A stretch of DNA of 64,000 nt from Nonlabens sp. (GCF_018401815.1 NZ_JAGYKG010000005.1:1-64000), one strand, 5' to 3'. Positions 39,021-49,209 are shown, counted from the stretch's first letter. Notes: generated from the sequence alone by a model not told the origin. Program-made: numbers and translations.

Positions 39021-42000
39021 TCAAACAGTTTCTGTATTCTCTTCTTCTAATCTCAATAAGGCCAGTCGGTACTCTTCAGGCAACACTTTTACAAAATGTG
39101 TCACTTCTTGTTCCCAGTTTTCTAACAATCGCTGGGCTAATGGACTCAATGTCATGTTGTAATGTTCTTCGACTAGTTCTTTTAAAGTATGTAAATCGCC
39201 TGTAGTTTCTACAGGGATGAAATTGAGGCCATCCGTATTGGACTTGGATACCAGAGTGTGGTCTTTATCATATACAAAGGCGATACCTCCGCTCATTCCA
39301 GCGCCAAAGTTTCTTCCTACACCTCCTAAGATCACTACAGTTCCACCCGTCATGTATTCACATCCATGGTCACCTATGCCTTCTACAACTGCTTGAACTC
39401 CAGAATTACGAACACAAAAACGTTCACCAGCTTTTCCATTGATAAAAGCTTTACCAGTGGTAGCCCCATAAAAGGCAACATTACCTATAATCACATTTTC
39501 CTCTGGTGCAAATGTGGATTCCATTGGGACTTTTACAATCAATTTTGCCCCAGAGAGTCCTTTACCTATGTAGTCATTAGTGTTTCCGGTAACGCTCAGT
39601 GTAAGCCCTTTTGCTGCAAAGGCTCCAAAACTCTGCCCAGCAGATCCTTTAAAATTCACTTTAAGGGTATTATCAGGAAGTCCGTTAACTCCGTAGATCT
39701 TTGAAATTTCATTACTGAGAATAGTGCCGACAGCCCGATCTTCATTAGTAATGTCAAAGTCTAAAATGGTTTTCTCCTTTCTAAATAAAGCGGGATGTGC
39801 TTTACTGATGATTTTAAAGTCTAAAGCTTTTTCAAGATCGTGATTTTGCTTTGTTGTATTTCTTAAAGCCACCGTATCAGGAACATCTACTTTATGTAGG
39901 ATAGGAGAGAGGTCGAGTCCCATCGCTTTATAAGAATCTATAGATTTATTTCTGTCTAGTTTTTGAACTTGACCTACCATTTCATCAACGGTTCTAAAGC
40001 CTAATTGTGCCATAATCTCGCGTAATTCTTGAGCGACGAAATACATGAAATTTACCACATGTTCTGGTTTTCCTTTAAACTTCTTACGCAATTCTGGATT
40101 TTGCGTGGCTATACCTACAGGACAGGTATTTAAATGACAGACACGCATCATGATGCAGCCAGAAGCAACTAATGGAGCGGAGGCAAAACCAAACTCTTCA
40201 GCACCTAATAAAGCTGCAACGGCGACATCACGACCAGTTTTTAATTGACCATCACATTCCAATACCACTCTATTGCGCAAGTCGTTCATGACTAGTGTTT
40301 GTTGTGCTTCTGCAAGGCCCAATTCCCAAGGCAAACCTGTATGTTTAAGCGATGTAAGTGCTGCGGCACCAGTTCCACCATCGTGACCAGAGATGAGGAT
40401 CACATCGGCTTTTGCTTTTGCCACTCCAGCGGCAACAGTTCCTACACCTACTTCTGAAACCAACTTCACATTAATACGGGCTTCTCGATTAGCCGATTTT
40501 AAGTCATAAATTAATTGAGATAAATCTTCAATAGAATAAATATCGTGATGAGGTGGTGGCGATATCAATCCTACGTAGGGTGTAGAGTTACGCGTTTTTG
40601 CAATTGCTGCATTTACTTTAGGTCCAGGCAATTGTCCACCTTCACCTGGTTTAGCTCCTTGAGCCATTTTAATTTGGATTTCGCTAGCATTAGTCAAGTA
40701 ATTAGAAGTTACTCCAAATCTTCCTGAGGCCACTTGTTTAATAGCGCTGTTTTTCCAGTCTCCGTTTACATCTTTATAGAATCGTTCTTGGTCCTCACCG
40801 CCTTCTCCAGAATTGCTTTTTCCAGAAATACGATTCATTGCAACGGCCAGATTTTCATGGGCTTCTTTAGAAATAGAACCATAAGACATCGCTCCAGTCT
40901 TGAATCTTTTTACAATTGCAGTCCAAGGCTCCACTTCATTGATATCTATAGGGTCAAAGTTGGTAAACTCAAAGAGACCTCTAATCGTCATCAATTGTTT
41001 TTGCTGATCATTGATTAATGCAGCGTATTCTTGGTAAACTACAGGTTTGTTACTCCGCACAGCCTCTTGAAGCTTGGCAATGGACATCGGATTGAACAAG
41101 TGTTTTTCTCCCTTTCTTCTCCATCGGTATTCACCACCTATTTCAAGATCAAAGTTGGTTGGTTGTTTCGCTTTCGCGAAAGCGGTATCATAACGTTTAT
41201 GAATATCTTTTTCAATCGCATGCAAACCAATTCCCTGAAGTCGTGTTATTGTGCGAGGGAAGTATTGTTCTACCACTTTAGAATTGATTCCTATACATTC
41301 AAAAAGTTGAGAACCACGGTAAGAATTTAATGTAGAGATTCCGATTTTATTCATCACTTTTAAAACCCCTTTACCTATGGCTGCATTAAAGTTTTGGATG
41401 GCAATCTGTGGGTCATCCAATTCTAGTAAATCTATATTGTTCTCAATGATCTCATTTACCATATACGGGTTGATCGCACTGGCTCCATAACCAAATAATA
41501 AAGCAAAATGATGTACCTCACGAGGCTCAGCAGACTCGATGATCAAACTGGCTCTAGAACGTTTTTTGAGTTTTACCAATCCGTTATTGATATAACTACA
41601 AGCCAGAAGTGCTGGAATAGGAGCGCTGTCTTTACTTACTTCACGGTCTGATAGAATGATGATGTTGGTCCCTTGATCAATTGCTTTGGCAGCTTTTCCT
41701 AGAAGTCTTTCCAGAGCATCTTCTAAACCATTATGACCTTTCTGTACTTCATAAACCATAGGAATAGATATGATATTAAAGTGATCATGCTTGAAGTTTT
41801 TTACTTTATCCAGATCTTGCTTAGAAATCACTGGATTCTGAATTTTCAGTTTTCTACAATGAATATCATTAATATCAAAGATGTTAGAATCGCTTCCTAA
41901 AGTGAGGCTTATATCCGTGATCAACTTCTCTCGTATTCCGTCCAGCGGTGGATTAGTCACTTGTGCAAACAGCTGTTTAAAGTAATTATAAATGAGCTGT

Positions 42001-43514
42001 GGACGCTCTGATATCGCAGCAATAGGGGCGTCATTTCCCATGGATCCTATAGGCTCTTTACCCAGATTTGCCATAGGAAGAATAATGCGGTCTATTTCTT
42101 CTTGTGTGTATCCAAATAATAATTGTCGTCTGACTAGCGACTCCTGATTGAGAAATACAGGACATTCATTGTACGGAATGTCTTTTAAATACACGAGATT
42201 TTGATCCAGCCATTTTTGGTAGGGATATCTAGAGGCAATTTCCTGTTTGATCTCTTCATCATTTATAATTCTTCCAGCACTCATGTCCACTAAAAACATT
42301 TTTCCTGGTTCTAGTCTTCCATGCAGTTCTACATTAGCAGGCGCTATATCGATAACTCCAGTTTCTGACGACATGACTACGTAGCCATCTTTAGTAACCG
42401 TATATCTGGAAGGTCTTAATCCGTTTCTATCCAGAACGGCACCTATGTAATTGCCATCGGTAAAAGGAATAGAAGCAGGGCCGTCCCATGGCTCCATAAG
42501 GCAAGAATTAAATTCATAAAAGGCTTTCTTTTCTGGAGACATGTCAGGGTTTTTTTCCCATGCTTCTGGTACCAGCATCATCATGACTTCGGGTAGCGAT
42601 CTCCCTGTCATTAATAACAGCTCTACCACCATATCCATAGAAGCAGAATCAGATTTACCTAGAAGTACAACCGGTAAAACCTTTTTAAGGTCTTCACCGA
42701 ACCAATTGCTTTTCATGAGCTCTTCTCTAGAAAACATTCGGGCTACATTACCTCTTAAGGTATTGATTTCTCCATTGTGACACATGTATCTAAACGGCTG
42801 TGCCAAGTCCCAAGTAGGGAAGGTGTTTGTAGAAAATCGCTGGTGTACCAATGCTAGTCTAGTAACAAAAGAAGGTTCATTTAACTCTTTATAAAAAACC
42901 TTAATATCACGAGGACGCAATAATCCTTTATATATGAGAATTTTAGTTGAGAAACTGGGAAGATAAAAGAAAGAGCTTTCAGAAAGTTTAGAACTATATA
43001 TAGTGTGCTCTGACGTTTTACGAGCGATGTATAATTTTAAATTGAAGTCAAATTCACTTTGGCCCTTAGGCTTTTCTACAAATAATTGCTTGATAAAAGG
43101 CTGTGATACTTGTGCGATTTCTCCTAATACAGACTCATCCACTGGAACATCCCGCCATCCTAAGATCTCTAATCCCTGTTTTTTAATTTGCTCTTCAAGA
43201 ATATCAATACAGTAGTCTTGTTGATTAAGCTTGCGTGGAAGAAAAAGATTACTTACAGCATAATTCCCCGCAGGCGGAATCGCGAAGTCACAAACACGTT
43301 CAAAAAAATCATGTGGAATATCAATGAGTATTCCAGCTCCATCTCCAGTTCTACCATCGGCACTCACCGCACCACGGTGTTCTAATTTTTCTAAGATTTG
43401 AAGTGCTTTGTGTATAATGTCGTTAGACTTAGTTCCATGTAGGCTACAAATAAAACCTGCCCCACAATTATCGTGTTCAAATTCTGGAAGGTATAGTCCT
43501 TGTTTCTTAAGCAT
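39021..43514 (-). CDS. gltB: Glutamate synthase large subunit
   Basis: 1497 residues. The class II amidotransferase nucleophile is expected to be C17 in HDNCGAGFI, after removal of a propeptide. The central and FMN-binding domains follow, with GEGGEDQERFY and the 3Fe-4S cysteines in CIMMRVCHLNTCPVG. The C-terminal beta-helix GXGXG domain ends the chain. The enzyme makes glutamate from glutamine and 2-oxoglutarate. An odd point is a copy of the 16-bp palindrome at 41169-41184, inside the gene, encoding AFAKAK in a linker-like stretch. Confidence 0.97.
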   Translation of the reverse strand: MLKKQGLYLPEFEHDNCGAGFICSLHGTKSNDIIHKALQILEKLEHRGAVSADGRTGDGAGILIDIPHDFFERVCDFAIPPAGNYAVSNLFLPRKLNQQDYCIDILEEQIKKQGLEILGWRDVPVDESVLGEIAQVSQPFIKQLFVEKPKGQSEFDFNLKLYIARKTSEHTIYSSKLSESSFFYLPSFSTKILIYKGLLRPRDIKVFYKELNEPSFVTRLALVHQRFSTNTFPTWDLAQPFRYMCHNGEINTLRGNVARMFSREELMKSNWFGEDLKKVLPVVLLGKSDSASMDMVVELLLMTGRSLPEVMMMLVPEAWEKNPDMSPEKKAFYEFNSCLMEPWDGPASIPFTDGNYIGAVLDRNGLRPSRYTVTKDGYVVMSSETGVIDIAPANVELHGRLEPGKMFLVDMSAGRIINDEEIKQEIASRYPYQKWLDQNLVYLKDIPYNECPVFLNQESLVRRQLLFGYTQEEIDRIILPMANLGKEPIGSMGNDAPIAAISERPQLIYNYFKQLFAQVTNPPLDGIREKLITDISLTLGSDSNIFDINDIHCRKLKIQNPVISKQDLDKVKNFKHDHFNIISIPMVYEVQKGHNGLEDALERLLGKAAKAIDQGTNIIILSDREVSKDSAPIPALLACSYINNGLVKLKKRSRASLIIESAEPREVHHFALLFGYGASAINPYMVNEIIENNIDLLELDDPQIAIQNFNAAIGKGVLKVMNKIGISTLNSYRGSQLFECIGINSKVVEQYFPRTITRLQGIGLHAIEKDIHKRYDTAFAKAKQPTNFDLEIGGEYRWRRKGEKHLFNPMSIAKLQEAVRSNKPVVYQEYAALINDQQKQLMTIRGLFEFTNFDPIDINEVEPWTAIVKRFKTGAMSYGSISKEAHENLAVAMNRISGKSNSGEGGEDQERFYKDVNGDWKNSAIKQVASGRFGVTSNYLTNASEIQIKMAQGAKPGEGGQLPGPKVNAAIAKTRNSTPYVGLISPPPHHDIYSIEDLSQLIYDLKSANREARINVKLVSEVGVGTVAAGVAKAKADVILISGHDGGTGAAALTSLKHTGLPWELGLAEAQQTLVMNDLRNRVVLECDGQLKTGRDVAVAALLGAEEFGFASAPLVASGCIMMRVCHLNTCPVGIATQNPELRKKFKGKPEHVVNFMYFVAQELREIMAQLGFRTVDEMVGQVQKLDRNKSIDSYKAMGLDLSPILHKVDVPDTVALRNTTKQNHDLEKALDFKIISKAHPALFRKEKTILDFDITNEDRAVGTILSNEISKIYGVNGLPDNTLKVNFKGSAGQSFGAFAAKGLTLSVTGNTNDYIGKGLSGAKLIVKVPMESTFAPEENVIIGNVAFYGATTGKAFINGKAGERFCVRNSGVQAVVEGIGDHGCEYMTGGTVVILGGVGRNFGAGMSGGIAFVYDKDHTLVSKSNTDGLNFIPVETTGDLHTLKELVEEHYNMTLSPLAQRLLENWEQEVTHFVKVLPEEYRLALLRLEEENTETV
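41169..41184. repeat. CGCTTTCGCGAAAGCG palindrome inside gltB
   Basis: A perfect copy in the coding sequence. Read on the minus strand it gives codons GCT TTC GCG AAA GCG (AFAKA). Confidence 0.92.
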
Positions 43515-43895
43515 GTGTTGGATTTTAGGGGTAAAATGAAAGGCAAATGATTTTAAAGGTAGCTTTCAATCTACTGAACTCCTAATGCTTAGGTGATTTT
43601 TATTAATATCTAAATTTTGTTTTATGATAATTATCAATTTGGAAGAATACCAGCTTTTAAATAAGATTATCGAAATCACATTTTAGATTTATTTAACAAA
43701 GAGACTTTAATTTCTTGAAATAATTGGATGTAAGTATTGTTTTTAACGAGGAATATATATTCAAAAGCAGGCACTAATTAGGGAATTTATAATTAAAGAG
43801 CGATTGATGTCATTTTATATATGGAGGTGCCGCCCTAAAAAGAATTCCGTATATCATTGTCTGTTGGGGGAGGAAGGTTAAGAGTAGGTAGAACT
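43515..43895. other. Gap upstream of gltB with no supported gene
   Basis: About 380 AT-rich bases. I find no open frame of note, no tRNA-like fold and no repeat copy. It should contain the gltB promoter on the minus strand, but I cannot place it with confidence. Confidence 0.4.
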
Positions 43896-43928
43896 AAAAA
43901 GCCACTAACTTTTTGCTAGTGGCTTTTT
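43896..43928 (-). terminator. Terminator downstream of the YbaB gene
   Basis: A 12-bp perfect stem AAAAAGCCACTA/TAGTGGCTTTTT with a 9-base loop. It is flanked by A- and T-runs, so it can work for the minus-strand gene ending at 44014. Confidence 0.85.
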
Positions 43929-44013
43929 AATGACACATAGCATTAAAAAGGAGGAGAAGTTTATTTAAAAAATAGGATCTCCTACTAATACTCTTACTTT
44001 AAGAAAAAAGGTG

Positions 44014-44328
44014 CTATTTGAACATATCCATACCAGGGATACTAGGCATGCTGTTTTTAGCAACGGCAGCAACTTCAGCATCGTAAATCGCTTCGGCTTT
44101 AGAAAGTGCTTTGTTGGTCACTAGTACAAGATAATCTTCTAATTGTTCTTTGTCCTCTAAAAGTTCTTTTGCAATGTTGATGTTTTTAATTTTTCGGCTT
44201 GCGGTAACCGTTACTTTTAAAAGGCCATCGCTAGATTGTTCGTCTATCAATACCGCATCCATTCTCTTTTTAGTTTCTTCTACTTTTAGTTGGGTTTCTT
44301 TGAGTTTGCCCATCATATCTCCGAACAT
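44014..44328 (-). CDS. YbaB/EbfC family nucleoid-associated protein
   Basis: 104 residues. The pattern [20 protein letters not shown], then a beta section [19 protein letters not shown] and a helical end, is that of YbaB/EbfC. These proteins form small DNA-binding dimers, often next to dnaX or recR; here they are not neighbours. The start ATG at 44328 is followed by the expected M-x2-MMGKL. A palindrome copy lies 48 bases upstream. Confidence 0.88.
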   Translation of the reverse strand: MFGDMMGKLKETQLKVEETKKRMDAVLIDEQSSDGLLKVTVTASRKIKNINIAKELLEDKEQLEDYLVLVTNKALSKAEAIYDAEVAAVAKNSMPSIPGMDMFK

Positions 44329-44375
44329 AATTTCTATTTTTTATAGGTAATGTTGTAACGTGTTTATGGTTATTC

Positions 44376-44391
44376 CGCTTTCGCGAAAGCG
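44376..44391. repeat. CGCTTTCGCGAAAGCG palindrome, copy upstream of YbaB
   Basis: A perfect copy in the 148-base divergent gap between the YbaB gene and the S9 peptidase gene. Confidence 0.9.
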
Positions 44392-44476
44392 AGAACAAAA
44401 TTAACTATATCACAACCATAGTAACAAATGGAATGCAATTTTATATCTTGCGGCGCTTTTAAACTTAAAGATTTTT

Positions 44477-46528
44477 ATGGCTCATCAGGCACCTATTGCA
44501 AAGAAAATTACCCACGTTCACGACATGCATGGACATCAACGAATTGATAATTACCATTGGATGACAGCGCGTGATGCTCCTGAAGTTATTGATTATTTAA
44601 AAAAGGAAAATGAGTATTACGATGCAAGTACGCAGCATACAGCAACTTTAAAAGAAATTCTTTTTAAGGAAATCAAGTCTCGTATTAAGGAAGATGATGA
44701 GTCTGTTCCTTACCTATTAAATGGGTACTGGTACATCAGTAAAATGGAAACAGGTGAGAGCTATCCTTATTTTTACAGGCGTAAAGACGGTAGCGAGGAG
44801 AAAGAATTGCTTTTTAATGTCAATGAAATGGCTATTGGTCATGATTTTTATAAGCTTACCTCTTTAAATATATCACCAGATAATAAGCTAGTTGCCTATG
44901 CGGTGGATACTAAAGGCAGAAGAGAATACACGATCCATATAAAGAATCTAGAAACAGGTGAAACCTTTAAAAATAATTTAGAATTCACAACTGGAGGATC
45001 TGTTTGGGCAAACGATAATACAACACTTTTTTTCACACGTAAAGATCAACAAACTTTACGTGCTAATAAGATTTTCAAATACAAAATAGGTCATCCAGCT
45101 TCTTCTAACGAGATGATCTTTGAAGAGAAAGATGAAATCTTCAATTGTTTTGTTTACAAAACCATGTCAGAGCGTTTTATTATGATTAAATCATCTTCTA
45201 CGCTATCTGATGAAGTGCGTTTTATAGACGCAGATTTACCGCACAGTGATTTTAAGATGGTTCAAGAACGCCAGCCAAAAATGGAATACAGCGTGTCTCA
45301 TTTTCAAGATAGTTTTTATATCATGACAAATAAAGATGAAGCCACCAACTTTAAAATCATGAGAACTGCCATAGCAACACCAGAGATGGAAAATTGGGAA
45401 GATTTTATTGCACATGATCCAGAAGTGCTACTGGAAGATTTTGATCTTTTTGAGAAATACGTTGTTATTTCAGATCGTTTTAACGGCTTGAATCGTATTA
45501 GAATCAAGTCCTGGGACGATACAGTAGATTACTTTTTACCCTTTGATAACGAAACCTATACCGCTTTTACCAGTGCTAATTTCCAGTTCAAGACCAATAA
45601 GTTACGCTACAATTATAACTCGATGACCTTGCCTCCATCGGTTATCGAATTTGACATGGAAACTAGGGAAGAGGTGATCTTAAAAACGCAGCATATAGAG
45701 GATCCCAATTTTGATTCTGAAAACTATATATCAGAGCGTGTATGGGCAACTGCTTCTGATGGTGTTAAGGTCCCTATCAGTTTGGTGTATAGGAAGGATT
45801 TGAAAAAAGCTGATGGGAATCCGCTGCTGCAGTATGGCTACGGGAGTTATGGGAGCACCATCGACCCTTACTTTTCTATTTCTAGGCTGAGTTTGCTGGA
45901 CCGTGGATTTATATTTGCGATTGCACACGTTAGAGGTGGGGAGTACTTAGGTAGGCAATGGTATGAAGAAGGGAAGATGTTTAAAAAGCGTAATACGTTT
46001 ACCGATTTTATAGCTTGTAGTGAGTTTTTAATCAAAGAAAACTACACGACTTCCAATCATCTCTATGCTTCCGGAGGAAGCGCAGGCGGTTTACTAATGG
46101 GAGCAATTGTAAATATGGCGCCACATTTATATAAGGGAATCTTAAGTGCTGTTCCTTTTGTAGATGTAGTTACTACAATGTTAGATGATAGCATACCACT
46201 TACCACAGGAGAATACGATGAATGGGGAAATCCCAACATCAAAGAGAGCTATGATTATATGTTGAGTTACTCCCCTTATGATCAAGTAATCGCCCAGAAT
46301 TATCCGAATATTTTAGTGACTACAGGTTATCACGATTCACAAGTACAGTATTGGGAACCTGCTAAATGGGTAGCTAAGTTGAGAGAGTTTAAAACGGATT
46401 CCAATTTAATACTATTTAAAACAGACCTTTCCAGTGGGCATAGTGGCGCATCTGGAAGATATGATGCTCTAAAAGAAGTAGCTGTAGATTTTGCTTTTCT
46501 GTTAGACCTTGAAAATAGTAACGGCTAG
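44477..46528 (+). CDS. S9 family peptidase, oligopeptidase B-like
   Basis: 683 residues. The N-terminal beta-propeller (~70-400) is followed by an alpha/beta hydrolase domain. Catalytic Ser S535 lies in YASGGSAGGLLMGA. The Asp lies in TTGYHDSQVQYWEP and the His in LSSGHSGASGRYD. Oligopeptidase B cleaves after basic residues in short peptides. No signal peptide is visible, so it is predicted cytosolic. The start MAHQAPIAKKITH is typical of the family (APxAKKxPH). Confidence 0.92.
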   Translation: MAHQAPIAKKITHVHDMHGHQRIDNYHWMTARDAPEVIDYLKKENEYYDASTQHTATLKEILFKEIKSRIKEDDESVPYLLNGYWYISKMETGESYPYFYRRKDGSEEKELLFNVNEMAIGHDFYKLTSLNISPDNKLVAYAVDTKGRREYTIHIKNLETGETFKNNLEFTTGGSVWANDNTTLFFTRKDQQTLRANKIFKYKIGHPASSNEMIFEEKDEIFNCFVYKTMSERFIMIKSSSTLSDEVRFIDADLPHSDFKMVQERQPKMEYSVSHFQDSFYIMTNKDEATNFKIMRTAIATPEMENWEDFIAHDPEVLLEDFDLFEKYVVISDRFNGLNRIRIKSWDDTVDYFLPFDNETYTAFTSANFQFKTNKLRYNYNSMTLPPSVIEFDMETREEVILKTQHIEDPNFDSENYISERVWATASDGVKVPISLVYRKDLKKADGNPLLQYGYGSYGSTIDPYFSISRLSLLDRGFIFAIAHVRGGEYLGRQWYEEGKMFKKRNTFTDFIACSEFLIKENYTTSNHLYASGGSAGGLLMGAIVNMAPHLYKGILSAVPFVDVVTTMLDDSIPLTTGEYDEWGNPNIKESYDYMLSYSPYDQVIAQNYPNILVTTGYHDSQVQYWEPAKWVAKLREFKTDSNLILFKTDLSSGHSGASGRYDALKEVAVDFAFLLDLENSNG

Positions 46529-46641
46529 ATTTTTTTATGTAGATTTGTCAAGTTTTAAGTTAAAAGTGATGCACACAGAATTTTTAGTCAGGTTTTTTAA
46601 AATTGAAAACAAAACTAAAAGTTCCAAGCAAAAACCAACAT

Positions 46642-47682
46642 ATGAGCGACAACATTAAAGCGTATAATAATGTACTGGAATTAATAGGAGAAACCCCTTT
46701 AATAAAACTTTCTAAGTCAGTAGAAACATTTCTAGGTAGTTATTACGCTAAAGTAGAGGCTTTCAATCCAGGGCATTCTTCCAAAGATCGTATAGCACTT
46801 CATATCATTGAAGAAGCAGAACGCAAAGGGATTCTAAAGGCAGGCGATACCATAATAGAAACTACTTCTGGAAATACGGGTTTTAGCATTGCGATGGTAA
46901 GCCGTATCAAGGGTTACGACTGTATTCTTGCGGTAAGTTCAAAATCTAGCGCAGATAAAATAGACATGTTAAAGTCTATGGGAGCAAAGGTTTATGTTTG
47001 TCCCGCTAATGTCAGTGCAGATGATCCACGTAGTTATTATCAAGTAGCAAAACGTCTTCATGATGAAATTAAGAACAGTATTTACATCAATCAATATTTC
47101 AACGACCTGAATACAGAGGCACACTACTTATCTACAGGTCCTGAAATATGGAATCAAACTGCTGGGGAAGTCACCCATTTAGTGGCTTGTAGTGGAACAG
47201 GAGGAACTATTTCAGGTACTGCAAGATTCTTAAAAGAGCAAAATCCGAAGGTTAAAATTCTAGGGGTTGACGCCTATGGTAGCGTTCTTAAGAAATATCA
47301 CGAGACACAAGAATTTGATAAAGAGGAGATTTATCCTTATCTTATTGAAGGTTTGGGTAAGAACTTGATTCCTACTGCTACTGATTTTGAGGTGATCGAT
47401 AGTTTTACTAAAGTTAAAGATGAGGATGCTGCGCATATGGCACGTCAAATTTCACAAACAGAAGGCTTATTTGTAGGGTACACAAGTGGAGCGGCTATGC
47501 AAGCAGTAAAACAATTGGCTGCTTCAGGAGAGTTTGATGAAAACTCTAAAGTGGTTGTTATTTTTCCAGACCATGGTTCTCGTTATATGAGTAAGATTTA
47601 TAACGATGAATGGATGCAGGATCAAGGTTTTTTTGATTCCAAATCAACGGCTACTCAGCAACACATAGAATACATCAAGTAG
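46642..47682 (+). CDS. PLP-dependent cysteine/cystathionine synthase-like enzyme; candidate cysteate synthase
   Basis: 346 residues from the ATG at 46642. The open frame reaches back to a TTG at 46603, but the ATG gives the conserved start. PLP Lys is K48 in NPGHSSKDR. The substrate loop is TTSGNTG (74-80) and the phosphate loop GTGGTISGT lies near 183. Type II fold enzymes of this group make cysteine, cystathionine or, from O-phosphoserine and sulfite, cysteate. The usual NPGGSVKDR is changed to NPGHSSKDR, which hints at a different acceptor. The next gene is an alpha-oxoamine synthase, so cysteate for sulfonolipids is a good guess, not proof. A terminator separates the two genes. Confidence 0.75.
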   Translation: MSDNIKAYNNVLELIGETPLIKLSKSVETFLGSYYAKVEAFNPGHSSKDRIALHIIEEAERKGILKAGDTIIETTSGNTGFSIAMVSRIKGYDCILAVSSKSSADKIDMLKSMGAKVYVCPANVSADDPRSYYQVAKRLHDEIKNSIYINQYFNDLNTEAHYLSTGPEIWNQTAGEVTHLVACSGTGGTISGTARFLKEQNPKVKILGVDAYGSVLKKYHETQEFDKEEIYPYLIEGLGKNLIPTATDFEVIDSFTKVKDEDAAHMARQISQTEGLFVGYTSGAAMQAVKQLAASGEFDENSKVVVIFPDHGSRYMSKIYNDEWMQDQGFFDSKSTATQQHIEYIK

Positions 47683-47708
47683 GTTAGACAAAGATTTAAC
47701 ATATCATA

Positions 47709-47742
47709 AACCCTTGTATTACAGAAATATAGGGGTTCTTTT
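47709..47742 (+). terminator. Terminator after the cysteine-synthase-like gene
   Basis: A 12-bp stem (47709-47720 with 47726-47737, two G-U pairs) and a 5-base loop, followed by CTTTTATT. Confidence 0.7.
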
Positions 47743-47822
47743 ATTGGTTTTCTTAAAAATTAACCCGCCCATATTTGGATAACCACCTATTTATCAACAG
47801 ATTATTGTTATCAACTTGTTTA

Positions 47823-47836
47823 TTATGCACGCATAA
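47823..47836. promoter_or_regulatory. Palindrome TTATGC-AC-GCATAA before the oxoamine synthase gene
   Basis: Perfect 6-bp arms, 28 bases upstream of the -7 box. A related 16-bp palindrome, ATTATGCATGCATAAT, occurs at 50034-50049. It may be an operator. Confidence 0.35.
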
Positions 47837-47863
47837 GGAATGTTTCAATTGTGTTTAGAATTG

Positions 47864-47871
47864 TATCTTTG
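47864..47871 (+). promoter_or_regulatory. TATCTTTG -7 box of the oxoamine synthase gene
   Basis: A perfect TAnnTTTG match 18 bases before ATG 47890. No clear TTG at -33 is present. It overlaps a GTG-started upstream extension of the frame (47851), so that extension is not translated if this promoter is used. Confidence 0.6.
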
Positions 47872-47889
47872 CAGTGTTATAACATTCTT

Positions 47890-49146
47890 ATGAAAGATTT
47901 ATTTGATAAAATTTACAAAGACAAAGGCCCGCTAGGCAAATGGGCTAGTGTAGCTGAAGGATATTTTGTATTTCCAAAGCTAGAAGGTCCTATATCGAAC
48001 CGCATGCATTTTAATGGTAGAGAAGTGATTACCTGGAGTGTCAATGATTATTTAGGACTTGCTAATCATCCTGAGGTAAGAAAAGTTGATGCAGAGGCTG
48101 GAGTTCAATTTGGTAGTGCCTACCCTATGGGAGCACGCATGATGAGTGGTCATACAGACTTACATGAACAACTGCAGAATGAGTTAGCAGCATTTGTCAA
48201 TAAAGAAGCATCCTATTTATTAAATTTCGGTTATCAAGGCTGCATGTCTACTGTAGATGCGTTGGTTGGTAAAGACGATGTCATTGTATATGACGTAGAT
48301 GCGCATGCTTGTATTATTGATGGGGTACGCTTACATCAAGGTAAACGATTTACCTATAAACATAACGATCTAGAAAGTATAGAAAAAAACTTGCAACGCG
48401 CCACTAAAATTGCAGAGCAAACCGGTGGGGGGATTCTAGTAATCTCTGAAGGCGTTTTTGGAATGCGCGGGGAGCAAGGAAAATTAAAAGAAATAGTTGC
48501 CCTTAAGAAAAAGTATACGTTCCGTCTTTTTGTGGACGATGCACATGGTTTTGGTACCTTAGGTAAAACTGGTGCTGGAGCAGGAGAGGAGCAAGGCATA
48601 CAAGATGATATCGATGTTTATTTTGCCACTTTTGCAAAATCTCTTGCTAGTACAGGTGCTTTTATAGCAGCTGATAAAGAAATTATCGATTATTTAAAGT
48701 ACAATTTACGTTCTCAAATGTTTGCAAAATCTCTACAATCACAATTAGTGGTAGGAGCTTTAAAACGTCTTGATATGTTGCGCACTATGCCAGAGCTTAA
48801 GGAAAAGTTATGGGAAAATGTAAATGCACTACAAAATGGTTTAAAAGACAGAGGCTTTGATATAGGCACCACACAGTCCTGTGTAACTCCTGTTTATTTG
48901 AAAGGAAGCATCCCAGAAGCGATGGCTTTGGTTAAAGACTTGAGGGAAAACTTTGGGATATTCTGTTCTATTGTTGTTTACCCGGTAATACCTAAAGGAT
49001 TAATCTTATTAAGATTGATCCCTACTGCTTCTCATACCATGCAAGACATTGAGGAAACGTTAACCGCATTTGAAGGAATACGTGAGCGATTAGATAGTGG
49101 TGTTTATAAAAGACTTAGCGCAAGTGTAGCTGCCGCTTTTGCATAA
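47890..49146 (+). CDS. Alpha-oxoamine synthase; serine palmitoyltransferase-like, candidate cysteate fatty acyltransferase
   Basis: 418 residues from ATG 47890; an upstream GTG at 47851 overlaps the -7 box and is rejected. PLP Lys is K250 in TFAKSLASTGAF. DDAHGFG (216-222) and DAHAC (138-142) are the other cofactor sites. The family (Kbl, BioF, HemA, SPT) condenses an amino acid with an acyl thioester. In Bacteroidota one member makes the sphingoid base 3-ketosphinganine from serine, and another makes the sulfonolipid base capnine from cysteate. Capnine lipids are known to matter for flavobacterial gliding. The linked cysteine-synthase-like gene favours cysteate as substrate, but serine remains possible. 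It has its own terminator. Confidence 0.82.
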   Translation: MKDLFDKIYKDKGPLGKWASVAEGYFVFPKLEGPISNRMHFNGREVITWSVNDYLGLANHPEVRKVDAEAGVQFGSAYPMGARMMSGHTDLHEQLQNELAAFVNKEASYLLNFGYQGCMSTVDALVGKDDVIVYDVDAHACIIDGVRLHQGKRFTYKHNDLESIEKNLQRATKIAEQTGGGILVISEGVFGMRGEQGKLKEIVALKKKYTFRLFVDDAHGFGTLGKTGAGAGEEQGIQDDIDVYFATFAKSLASTGAFIAADKEIIDYLKYNLRSQMFAKSLQSQLVVGALKRLDMLRTMPELKEKLWENVNALQNGLKDRGFDIGTTQSCVTPVYLKGSIPEAMALVKDLRENFGIFCSIVVYPVIPKGLILLRLIPTASHTMQDIEETLTAFEGIRERLDSGVYKRLSASVAAAFA

Positions 49147-49180
49147 CTAGGACATCAAATAAGTATAGATATAAATGGTT

Positions 49181-49209
49181 AAAAGCTCTGTTTTTTGCAG
49201 AGCTTTTTT
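49181..49209 (+). terminator. Terminator of the oxoamine synthase gene
   Basis: A perfect 10-bp stem AAAAGCTCTG/CAGAGCTTTT with a 7-base loop and a T-run. Confidence 0.88.

Noticed and set aside
47851..47889. GTG-started extension of the oxoamine synthase
   Set aside because: It overlaps a perfect TATCTTTG -7 box, and its residues do not look like the family N-terminus.
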